A stretch of 64,000 nt of DNA from NCBI GenBank assembly GCA_038501785.1, contig JBAMJR010000070.1:2940501-3004500 (forward strand), given 5' to 3'. How positions within the stretch are numbered: the first letter of the stretch is position 1; each line of letters begins with the position of its first letter. Under the pieces are notes generated by a model. That model was not told the origin of the DNA. It ran no database searches and worked only from the letters and a program-made list of their open reading frames with translations. A program made the translations under genes and the position numbers. Origin of the DNA: Myoxocephalus aenaeus (taxonomy: Eukaryota > Chordata > Actinopteri > Perciformes > Cottidae). Positions 49,582 through 61,600 of this stretch are shown here, piece by piece.

Positions 49582-52500
49582 CGTAAGCCGTTACAGACAT
49601 ATCATGTCAGTAATGATCGGAACACATACCCTGCCCTCTGGGTTCTTGTCTGGATGATACTTCTGCGCCAGTCGGAAGTAAGCTTTCCTGATTTTACTCT
49701 CTTCGTGCCTGAAGATATAAAATGGCATAACTTCTTCAGTCCTGCCATCTAAATCCACATGATACAAAACGAGTAACAAGTGATAAGAAATCAAAAGGCC
49801 ACTCACTGCCCTTGTCCTTTGGGGAGGTTGAGGACTTCGTATGCATCATCTACAGACATAGAGGGAGGCTTTTTCTCCACTTCCCTCTTCCAGGCTTCAA
49901 GGGTGTCTTTTAGCAGCTTCACCTGCAGGAATAATGGAGGTTGATCACAAATGTAAAGACTCCTTTCTTAGAAAACACAAGCAAGGCATTTAAAAAAAGC
50001 TTGGATATAAAAAGGAAAAACAAAAAGAGACATACAGCGTCTCGAATGGGCCAGTTGGGGAAGCGGGTGGTGTCACACAGATGTCTGAGGTAGTAGATGT
50101 TGCAGAAGAGCTCGTTGTCCAGCTGAGGGAAGCTGACCACGGGGATGGGGCAGTACTGGTAGAGGGCCCGCGTGTTGCTCTGCAGCCTGGGGCTGAAGTC
50201 AGCGATGTGGGCAGCGATCTTCTCGATCATCATCCGCCTGAAACAGAAGAGTTCAAACACAAGCTGTTTGAATTTCTATAAAACACACAACGCACTTCAA
50301 AATATCTCTACATTGCCTTTTAAAACACACTAATAAGACGTGAAGGAGACCGATACCTACCTCATCTCGCTGCTCCAAATGGCTTCAGGTGTGTCAAATT
50401 CTCCAAGGAATATTTCTGAGAAGCGTTCAGCCTCGTAGTTCTCCAGATAACACACCATGGCCTCGGGCATGACCGGTCCCAGAACACTACGCTGCACTAT
50501 GTCCTGGCCCTTAGACTGGGGAGGAGGCACAGCAGACAAGTGGTATTTTAAAAAAGGCGGTTGAATTCATAGGATACAATCTGTTGTAATTTATAAAAAG
50601 GTAAAAATCAATATCAAAAACTTTACCTCCTCTGATTTGAAGGCTTGTTTCAGATGCGTATACTTCAGGAACCTTAAGAAAACCACAGGATTGTATTTGA
50701 GGTTAATACATTGCATGTTACTGGTGCCAAATTACTTTAGTACCAACTAATTTCAACCATTAACATCATGACATCTATATGTCAATTAGCAACTTTTAGC
50801 AACAATGGAGGTGTGAACTAAAAGTCCCATACCCATAAGACCAACCATTTTTTTAGTGGTCCAATCAAATGTAACAGATTTGATTTAAATCCCTTTTGTA
50901 ATTATAGACTGCTCAAATATTCCGTTTCAATTGGGAATACTTGGAAAAATGCCCGGGGATAACGATATCATGATATATCAATATCATATCATCGCAAAAT
51001 GCTTGTCTGTGTGTTTTCACCTTGCAACAGGAAGCACGTTGGAGCCCGTGTACATCATGATGAAGAAGAAGATCCCAGTTAAATAGAGGCGCTGCAGATT
51101 AGGGTTGTCCTGCATCACCAGGTACAGAACGTTAGCCACCTTTTCCACCAGTATGGGGTCAAAGGTCAACAGCAGCTGGAGGAGAGAAAGAACGGGAGCC
51201 GATCAACATGTCGTTTCATTTAATTCACCAAAGGGGATATGACACCATTGTGTAGAGGAAAAGAAAAGAAAATCAATTACCTGAACAATGTGAGGGAGGC
51301 AAGCGTTGTCACTGATCATCCTCTTGATTTTCGGTAAAGGACGGATAATGGCATTATCTGCGTCCCTGAGAAAAGAGTTTAAACCAAAAATCATCACACA
51401 TTGCTTTATGGAATGATATCATGTTACCGTATGAAATAAATTTCTAAAAAAGGGATTTATTTAGTTCTCTACCCACCTGCTGGGGTAGTAGGAGCACATG
51501 GTGATGAGCATGTTAAGGATCAGTGTAGCCAGGTCGGACTCGTTCATCACGGCCTGTCCAGTGGCCAGGAGGCACCACTTCAGCTGTGGGATGGCCTGCA
51601 GGGGGCGCCAGCCGTCCATCCCCTGAGCCCAGCAGCGTGTCTTTGCTGTCAGGACACCTGTACTCCAAAACTCCTGCATCTGGAAAAGGAAAAGGAAAAG
51701 GAAAAACATAATACAAAAAGATAAGTAGTGGTGGCTGCTACAACAATTAACTGCAGCAACTACAGGAGTCTGCTCTAGATAACGTCAAATTACATTAGCT
51801 GGGCAATTTTACTCCATTATACAGATATAATAAAGACAAAATAAGAAATTAAATTAAAGGTATTCATAAGAAATTAAATCAAAGGTATTCATTTAAACCA
51901 GTTATTAGATTAATCAGCAATATATTACATTAGAGATCATTCTTACTCTTGATGTAGTACATTTTTTATTTACTTAACTTCAAATTTATATTAAAGTGAA
52001 ACTTGGAGAAATCCCAGTGCTTGACTTTTTTTTTCGTTCAGAAAATTATCAAAACAAACTTAGACATTAGATATTTAATATTCAAATTCATTAAATTATA
52101 AGTACATATAAATAAATGTATAGTTATTTATAAAATGCTGTGTAAGAAAAGTAATGGAAATATAGAAATCCTTTAATGTAAATACATCCAAAATAAACAA
52201 AAACTAATTATAGTTAATCAAACTAAATACAAATATAAGAAATAATAAAAAAATAAAAATAAAACAAACTTAAGAAAGATAGGCCGTGAACGATGTCCTA
52301 TCAGCTACGAGCTAGTAGAACAGAGTTATAGCTATTTCCACTCACACCTATCACGTAACCTTATGATCTATTCTGCATTCTCAGCCCGTGCTTGACATTT
52401 TAAGATGATCACATACCTCCTCAAAACTGAAAGGTCCTCTTCTTTCCTTGTCTGCGTTACCAAAGTACCACTCTTTCTCGCTCTCCCTCTTCATGTCCGC

Positions 52501-55500
52501 TGAGGCCTCAATCACGTTGGTCTGTGGAAATAAAGAAGACCCTCTTGTTTGACACTCGGGGCAGACTATTAACATTTTCACACCAGCGTCAGCATAGGAT
52601 TAGATCACAGCTATGGCTCATTAAAAAATGCAACACCTAGAGTTATGTGTGATTAGATCAAATCAATAGAGACATTATTTTCATATTAATAATACATGAA
52701 TAGCCATGTTTTACCTGTAGGGGCACAGTAGCTCTGCTGGTATGCAGATGAGCCATGGTGAGCAGATCCACCATTATACGCACTCCATTCGAGTCCATCA
52801 CCTCCTTCACATTTTTCTAAAAACAGAAAATTAATCATCACTCAAGACAAAGAGGCAGAAAAATGGCAACAGGCAATTCTAAGAGGCACTGCTGCTTTTA
52901 ATAGTTCACCTTGTTTTTTGTGTGATAACATTTTTATTGATTTTCTAGATATGCATATAAAGAAAGATGTGCACACTACATGTACATAAAGATACACATG
53001 TAGATAACCATACAAATAAAAATAGATATATAAGGGTATATATGCGTATACTTACACATACATATATACATACATACATACATACATATGCATACATAGT
53101 GTTAATTACCCCCCTCCCACTATTAGCGACACACCCCCCCCTCATATATCTTCAAATACTATACAAGGGAATGTATTATATTATGATACAGTTACATACA
53201 TTGTTGGATTTTGCTTAAAGCCGTAGACCACGATAAAATAGTTTTTTCTTTAGCATCATGTATTCTAGCTATTGAGAGTTCCATGTTCACAACATCAAGA
53301 TAACTAGCTAACCACTGGGGTTTCATAAGAGTATGAGGTGGACTCCAATGCATTGCTAGCATTTTTTTCCATAGCTTTAATAGCTCACCTTGTTGAGAAT
53401 GAGTTTGTTGAGGAAGACGATGAGTCGGTCTCTTTCCAGTTTGTCTGTACACTGTAACAACATTAGAGTATTTGAGATTTTAGGATGAATTAAAAAGACG
53501 TAAAACTCTTCCAGTGCAATACATATATAGGAGATCTTGCAGTAAGAGTTTGTACTCACTCGGTCCAGCATGCCCACAATGTATTTTGTGTCTGTGAAGG
53601 GGCCAATCTCCTCGTAGCACTTCCCATAGACTATAGCCAGCGCCTGCAGGCACAGGCACTTCATCGTGACTTTGGGTGTAAGCAGAAAGCGATGGTAGAG
53701 TTCATTGAAGAACTCGTATCTAAGAGCAGAGAGAGGGAGAAGCATGAATCATCTTTTTGGATCGTGTACAGAGCGATATTATTTTTTGCAGCTGGTTGGG
53801 TTGTTGTATCGCAGTCTTACGATCTCTTGATGGCATTCGATTCTTCATTTTCATCCTCCTCAAGCAGCAGACGCAGGTAATACTCCCCAATCTTTATCTC
53901 ATCTGAAAGGCACTCATATTTCACCTGCGAATAAGAACATAAAAGTTGCTTACAGTATATGTATTCTTTTCAGAAATAACTATATAGTGGTGTGGGCTAA
54001 AACTCCAGTGCATCACGGATAATGATGGCTCTAATCAAATGAGTCATGAGGCACAGACAGCAGCTGAGCACAAACCTCAAACTCCTGGTGGTTCCAGGAG
54101 ATGACGGTGGCACTGCCGAGCTCGCGGTCCACGCTGAAGGAGCGCATCTCCCCCTCCAGAGCGTCTCGCAGCTCCTCCCTCGTCCTCAGGTTCCAGATGA
54201 GGTTGGACCGTGCATGGTCGAGCTGGAATCTTGAGAAATCAAAAGCAAGTTAGGGTTATTTGAAAATATGGTTTTACAGCTTGTTGCATGACAGAAGGGT
54301 GGTAGGTCTTATTCCTGCAAAATCCCTTAGACAGACAGGTGTCACTTAAAAACATAGGAAATGCAGCAGCTCATATCCTGCACAGCTGTCTCTGTTGTCT
54401 TTATTATATTGATCTTGTTTATTGTATATATTATGTATATATGTACAATGAGAGCTACGTGAAAACGGAGGCAAATTCCATCTACGTGTAAACGCACATG
54501 ACCAATAAAGCTGATTCTGATTCAGTGTTTTCATGGTCGTTGAAAGCAAAGATACAGAGGCAATTCCTTAAAAACCTGCAGTCACTTCTCATATAATTGA
54601 AATCAGGATGATGTGCAATACAAAGGAGTCAACAAAGTGAGATTATGGCTTGATCTCGCCATGGGACCATTTTGTACCTGTAGTAAAAAAGCTCCCAGTT
54701 GACTTCGATCTTTATTCTCTGGCGTCTCTTCCTTAGGATGACAGGCTTTTGGTTTGGGTTCTGAAATCAAAAGGAAAAATGAAAAACTTAGAGTCGTCGC
54801 TTCAAGTCAATCATTATTATTATCAGCATTGAATTTTTGTTCTGTCACATCTTATGGCATAAAGAGAGTAGAATGGAATGGCAACAACATGAGCTTTACT
54901 TTACGGACAAGGACACCAGAAATGAAATAAAATAAAATAAAATAAAATAAAATAAATGGCACCAGGATGGAGAAAAAAGTAACAAATGTTTTTGAGGATG
55001 GAGAAAGTCAGATATTAAGGACTAGGTTATGAAACCAAAAGTGGGATCCGTAAATTGGATGTGTTCTGTAATTCTTGCTGGGCGAGACAGAGTTATGATC
55101 ATGGTTCTCATGAATCTGTGGTCTCTCTGGAGGATGTTGCTACTGGAGCTTTACAACCTTAGTTAGCATATCAATTGATTTGCAAGATAAACAAATCATT
55201 TTTGGTGCCATAAAGTCATTTTAAATTAAATTTCCTGCATAAAAAAAAATGGTGTGAGCGATGTGAAATGATAGAAAACAGTTCCAGAGACGAAACAGGA
55301 GACTTCATTTATGTTAATTACACTCAGGTCTCAAACTGAAAGTGGTCATACATTATTTACCGCTTACAAAACCCAACAGGTACTCTGAACATGTCCTCTA
55401 TTGACAGCCGGAGAAGAAGAGACTCGATCAAATCTGTGCACTTATTGTCTACCGTATAATGTGTTATTGACTTCTTCTCTTTCTGCATCTATTTGAAGAC

Positions 55501-55545
55501 ACATGTTGCAATCGCTCGGAGATAATAATAGTAGATCCCACTGGG

Positions 55546-55601
<56 letters not shown>

Positions 55602-58600
55602 TGCCTGGCTGAATTAAAAAAAAAACACACCCAATGTGTCACATGAAGATGGAAAAATAGTTTTCGTCGAGAAAGAAGATGGAAAGAAAACAGCATGGAT
55701 CCCATTGGTCAGTCCTACTTACCAGGTTATTTCTGTCCTGCTGCATTGTTTGACAGCAGAGAAACCACACAAGACAAGGAGGGGTTTGGGGAGGGGAGGG
55801 GCAGATACAACAGAGAGATTATTGTTCCTCGGATCAAACAGAAATAAATTGAAACAAAAAAAAAGGGTCAAAGGTCACCAGAGTACATCATACTAAGACA
55901 CACAAAACCATCACTAAATCCTTCATCGTTTATTAGCTGAATATGTGCTCAATAAAAAAAAAAAAAAAAAAAGATTACTTGCTGCTGACAACAAATATAC
56001 ATGAGCATGTGCTGTAAAAAATAAAAGACGATAAGGGAATTTTCAGTGAAAGCAAGCCAATCAAAATATGTCGTTGATCAGCCATTTTGAGACATTCAAA
56101 ACAAAAGAGTAGAAAAGGAAAAGGAAGCTGGGTGGTTTTCCAGTCAAGTGGGTTAATTTTAAAGTGTATTGATTTGGAAACGTCACAGAGCAGACAGCAA
56201 GGTTTTATTAATCATTGGATGATGCCACCAACCTCAACCCACCCACACACTTTCTAAAAAGAAGGTGACCTTTGAATTAAAATAACACGGTCACGTTCAG
56301 ACATGTCTGTAGTGGAAAACATTCGTCTTCACCAAAGAAAGAAAATGTCAGTTAAACATGGATGAAAATGTGCACAAGCAGTTTAAACAGATGGTATGCA
56401 AGGCACCGAAAAAGCAGACGTGATTGTTTCTTGTACATGTACCGTTTCCCCAAAGTCAGGCAGCGTCAGAGCAGACACCGCTCTGCATGCAAAATAAACA
56501 GCAGCAGCTGAAAAGTGTGTAATTGACTTTGCCTCTGCAGAAATGTTCAGCGTCAGCAGGAGGATGCAACAGTTAGAGACACCTGAGCAGAAAGCAGCAG
56601 TAGCCATTCAGCATCTTTACAAAGATAAATATATCCTCACCTCCTTCTGGGCTATGCCCATTTTATCCCTCCAGTGCATCAACACTAGATCCGTCTTCTC
56701 CTTGGCGAACTTCTCCACCTCTTTGGCTGCTTTGCCGGCTATCCGCTGCCACTCGGGCACCTTGTTTCGATTTAGCTGGTCCTGTGGGAAGCAAATAGAA
56801 AACAACTATTATAGACGGCAAATACTTTCTTATCGAGCTGTTTGTTCACTCTGCAAAAAAAAAGGTACAGATGTGATGCGATGTTGACTGCAGATACCTG
56901 GGCAAGTTTCAAGTTGTCGCGGATGTGCATTCGATCCATATCTTTCTCCGGGACGGGATCATGACTGTCCAGGTAAGCCAGCAGGCCTGTTGGCTGAGAG
57001 CAGACAAGACACAGCGAGATGGGTTCAGACTTAAACAAGGGTGCCTCTGCTGCTAAGAGAAAAGCATTGGCCTCCATCCTGGAGCACTTTGCCTGCATCA
57101 CGTTCTACTGATGGCTTCGGTCATGAGTATTTGAGAAGCGTCAAACCTTTTTAAAGTCTAAAATGGGCTGATTTGTAGACTTACCAGGATCCTTTTCAGG
57201 AGGTTCATGGCAACAGCGTTTTCTGCCGTCCAGAGTCCCACCAGGTGACGACTCAGCTGCCTGAGAAATGTTGTAAGTTTGTTAGAGAACACATCTTCCT
57301 GTTTATCCACTGTAGAAACTTAAGCTGTCTGCCATGACATATGATGAGTGTTTTTCTTACTTAAATAGAGATAAATAACTAGCTGCTGCTACCAACAAAT
57401 CCAAATCATTGTGTGTGAGTGTGTGGACTTATTGAGGTTGGACCTGTTGGTAAGCATCCGCTGGTCGGTGCTGATGGTGAACAAAGACGTGTGCAGATGC
57501 CTGGGAAGAGCCCCTTCACTCAAGGCCAGGTCCTGCATCTTGGTGGCTATTTCCTTGTCTCCCTCCTACATTTAAACAAACACAGGTTGGTAATAGTCAT
57601 TCGGCATAATTACATTCCAATCATCATGAAATCATCGACACTGTAAACCACCTAACCCACAGAAAGGCTTACCTCAATAATGGCCTTCATCACCAAGCCG
57701 GCCCCCTTCACTATTGCCATTGAGGGATGCTAAAGATACGAAAAACATAATTCAACACACATGCATCTACTGAATTCATATCATATCACCATCATAATTA
57801 GGGAGGAAAGTTCTAATCACATGACTCAACTACCTGGAAGAGTTTAAACAAGGTGCGTCCATCAGAGGCGACCATCTCCAGCAGCATGTCAAACTGCTGC
57901 CCCTCTGTGGTTTCACTGTAGGGGGCGCAGAGGGCAAAGGTCAAGAAGTCCAGTAAGGAGCTGATGACCAGAGCTCCTGTTCCATGGTCCTGAAAAGAAA
58001 AAAGAAAAAGAAAAAAGGGGATGAGTGCTTAGATTGAGGATACACATTTTACAAACATGGGGTTAATGAAACTAAACAACTTTTGTACTTGAGAAACTTC
58101 TACATTTCCAAATTCCACACCCAGCTTGCTGACAATAAAAATAAATGTACCACATTAGTGATGAATTTCTCAAGCAGGTTTTCCAGGAACTTCTTCGAGG
58201 ACAGCAGAGAGGCCTTGTTCAGCTGCTCCTGCCTCAGGTCATAGTCGTCGTGCATCGGCTGCAAAGAAACATTAAAAGAAAATGTCTCGGCCAAACAGCA
58301 AGATAAAAGACAAACCCGAGAAATGGTTGATACGCATGTTTAGAGTTGGCGATGTCCAGATATTCAGGGGATACTTACACACATAAGAGCACAGAGCATG
58401 TCTACAGCAGCATGTGTCACACTGTTGTTGTTCCTTTTTAAAGCTTTTACTGTCTTTACTCCCAACTTTTCCCTGAACCTAGAACACACAAACATTCACA
58501 GATTTACCAACACCACTAAAATTAACCATGCTTTGAAAACGCCATAAAGGGATCATAAACAACCGAAACACAACATAATATAAATGATACAAATAATGTG

Positions 58601-61600
58601 TTATTTAAAAGAGGTCTGGGGTTGGATACACAAATAATTAATTGCTTCAGAAGTGGCTTGTTGCTTCTTTTGCTCAAAAGGTCTACTCATCTTCTACTGC
58701 ACTGAACTACTAAGTGTAACAATATAAAAGAGGTTTCCCTGAAAGCAAAAATAAATCATTTATGTATTTATAGTGATCTGTGTCTTGTGGTTGTCTGAGG
58801 GAAACACCAAGCTACTCTGGCAATGAATCTTCCAGGAAAAACAATCCTCATTTGCCTCGTAGGAACAAATAATAAACAGTAAATACAGTTCCTCTCATAC
58901 ATCTCAGTGACCCGAAAAGACTATGGGGTTCTTAAATATTGTGATGTGCAGGAATATAAAAGGATAGAATGAGCAAAGCAGATAGCGGGAAAGAGATGGA
59001 GGCAAACAAAAATAAATAAGAGAGTGCGATGTCGAGAGAGGAAGGTCAAGACAAATCGAGGCAGACAGCTCGACTGAACACAGTGAAGTGACAACCTCCC
59101 TTCTGATGTGCCTGTCTAAAAGCCTGAGATGAAAGCAGAACAAAAGATAAAAGAGGAGAAGGCTGATCGATAGACAAGAGCAAGAAGGATAAGAAACAGA
59201 GACGGGCAAAAGGGCAGACTGAGATGTATGGATTCATATTTACGTTGCATCTGTGACTCCAGACCCTTGACCAGACCTTGGAATGACAGAGCATGCGCCT
59301 GTTACCAGCAGCTCAACAGAAAGTACACTTCAAAGAAATAAAAGCAGGAGGATACAGTGGCATTACTGCTGAATTCTTACTTGGGCAGCTGGGTAAAAGC
59401 CTGGAAGCCGGCCTTGGAGGCCACCAAGCGTCGAATTGCCTGGAAGTGGCTCTCCAGCTCGGTGTTGAGAGCCGGCAGCTCGGCCTCCTGGGATAAAAGA
59501 GCCAGGATGGCGTTGTTGATGAGCTTCTCTTTGTTCTCAGAGAACAGACCCTGAAGAGAAAAGAGAGAGATAAAGACGGGGGGGAAATTAGTGCGAGTTC
59601 TGCTCTGGTCGATAGACATACATCACATGGATTGAACACACTCACATCTTGGGTGACTGCATGCAGCACTCCACTGTAGGAGATGTTGGCGTTGAATCTG
59701 AACACTGCATCTGCAAAGTTTCCATCTAAGCAAAGGAAAGAGGGAGGGAACAATTAAACAAGAGAACATACAGAGATCAAGAACAATAACCAAAGACAAG
59801 TTTTGACCTCATTGGTGGCCATTCAAGTTCAGGAATCTCATGAGATGAAGTGCTTGGACTCACTAGGAGGTGCTGCCAGGAATTTGAGATGCAAGCTCTC
59901 CACCTCCTCGTCCACGGGCATGCTCAGTAGGCCCCACCTTTGCCCTCGCTGCGTGGGGGCCATTTTGACGCACACGTCCCTGTTGCCTGATGCGCGGACT
60001 CCATCGAGTAGGCTGGCTAGCAAGGAGTCCCTACAGACGCACAGACCGACAGACTCAGCTAAATGCAATACAGACGAACAGGGAGCACACAATAACAGGA
60101 GCGTGCAGAGGACTCATGCACACAGGCAAATTACTCATCTTGTAAATGAGGTCATTACAGGAAGAACAATTTTTTAAAGGGCAAATGAGCACATTTAATA
60201 GTGTCAACAACCACATAAAGATGGGTGTATGTGTACCTTTCTGTGGAGGAAAACTTTCTGATCTGACCTCGAATGAATTCAACTGTAAACACCTGAGGGT
60301 TGTCTACGTCACAGATGAGAGCAAATACCTGAAGGGAGATGATACAAGAGGACAAGAGTGAGGGGAAAAAAGAAAAAGGGAAAAGCACACAGACTCAGGT
60401 GCTTTCATCCAAGCTGTTAACTTGCAGTGATGAAGTTCATACACAATGAAACAAAGACAGACAGAGTTCAATTAACAGCTATCTTCACAGGAGTACAACT
60501 AGACAGAACAAAATGGTTGTGAGTGTAAACATTTCAGCCTTGAAGTGACACCATGACTTGGTGTCCCTTTAGTTTCTGAGTGCTCACCTCTCCGAAGGGT
60601 TTGATGGTGACGATGTTGTATGAAGCCGGATCTCTCTCCACGAGACAAGTCTCTGTCAGCGCCAGAATACGCTTCACAGGCTCCTGAGGACAGAGACAGG
60701 TAATTCAGAACACTAACAAAATGTTATATTTGCACCCTTTATTTGCATTCTTCCCACTTTCCCTCTGCATAAATAAAGTTTGATCATAGCTTATTAAATA
60801 TATCGTCCTTCAAGAAAAGAAATAATAAACAGACAACTGAGAGCAGAAGTAGGTCGATACTTTGAGATTTCCTTGCTAATAAATTGTTGTAATTACCATT
60901 ACGTTCAAAGTATTGGGCATCACAGCGCATCAGTTTATGATCATCATACATGCATATTATCCAGAGTATGGCGCAAAGCTCAGAACTTTCCAATAATTGT
61001 TTTAAAAACATTAAATACTAAAAAAAAGATTATAAATTTAAAGTATTAAGAGTGTTTTAATGATGTGCTGATGGCGTTCAATAAAATGAAATGTGTCAAA
61101 TGAAATTGCTGCACATTTTTCAAGTAGACCCAAGTAGTAACAATCTGTTAAAGGGAGTCCTGGTGGGTCCCTGGACCTCATGTTGAGAACCCCTCCCATA
61201 CAGCACTGCAGGAACAAGGAGAAGCGGTTCTAACCGGGTGTCGAGGGGTGATCTTCTGCACCACGAACTCGGCCAGTGAAGTGATGCTCTCGTCCGAGCT
61301 GTACTTCCCCAACCTGTCCGTCACAAAATCCTCAAAGGTCAACGACTCCTTCCTCAGTCGTAGCGTGATGCCGATAAAGTTCCCAGCATGCTCTATGGCG
61401 CTGCGGATGATGTCATCCCGGTTCTCCGAGGCAAACAGATGCTGAGAGGAAAAAAAGCAATGGGAGAGAGGAAATGTTAAGATCACACATTCAGGGTTCA
61501 TACACACTTTAACCAGGACTTTTCCATAACTTTGAGGCATATTTTCATGACCATGTATGTACTCTCTGGAAAATGTGTGTATACACATGAAGAATAAGAA

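Larger units (their letters stand above)
53389..56993 (-). other. dnajc13: DNAJC13 exons around the first IWN repeat
   Basis: Exons: 56898-56993, 56641-56781, 54678-54760, 54076-54229, 53821-53924, 53560-53719, 53389-53451, encoding about residues 657-923. They read PTGLLAYLDSHDPVPEKD, KVPEWQRIAGKAAKEVEKF, the basic KPVILRKRRQRIKIE, the first IWN repeat SNLIWNLRTREEL, then ISWNHQEFEVKYECL and YEFFNELYHRFLLTPKV. A 15-nt candidate microexon sits in the intron between 56640 and 54761. The last exon of this block is immediately followed by a LINE fragment that duplicated its splice donor. Confidence 0.92.
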
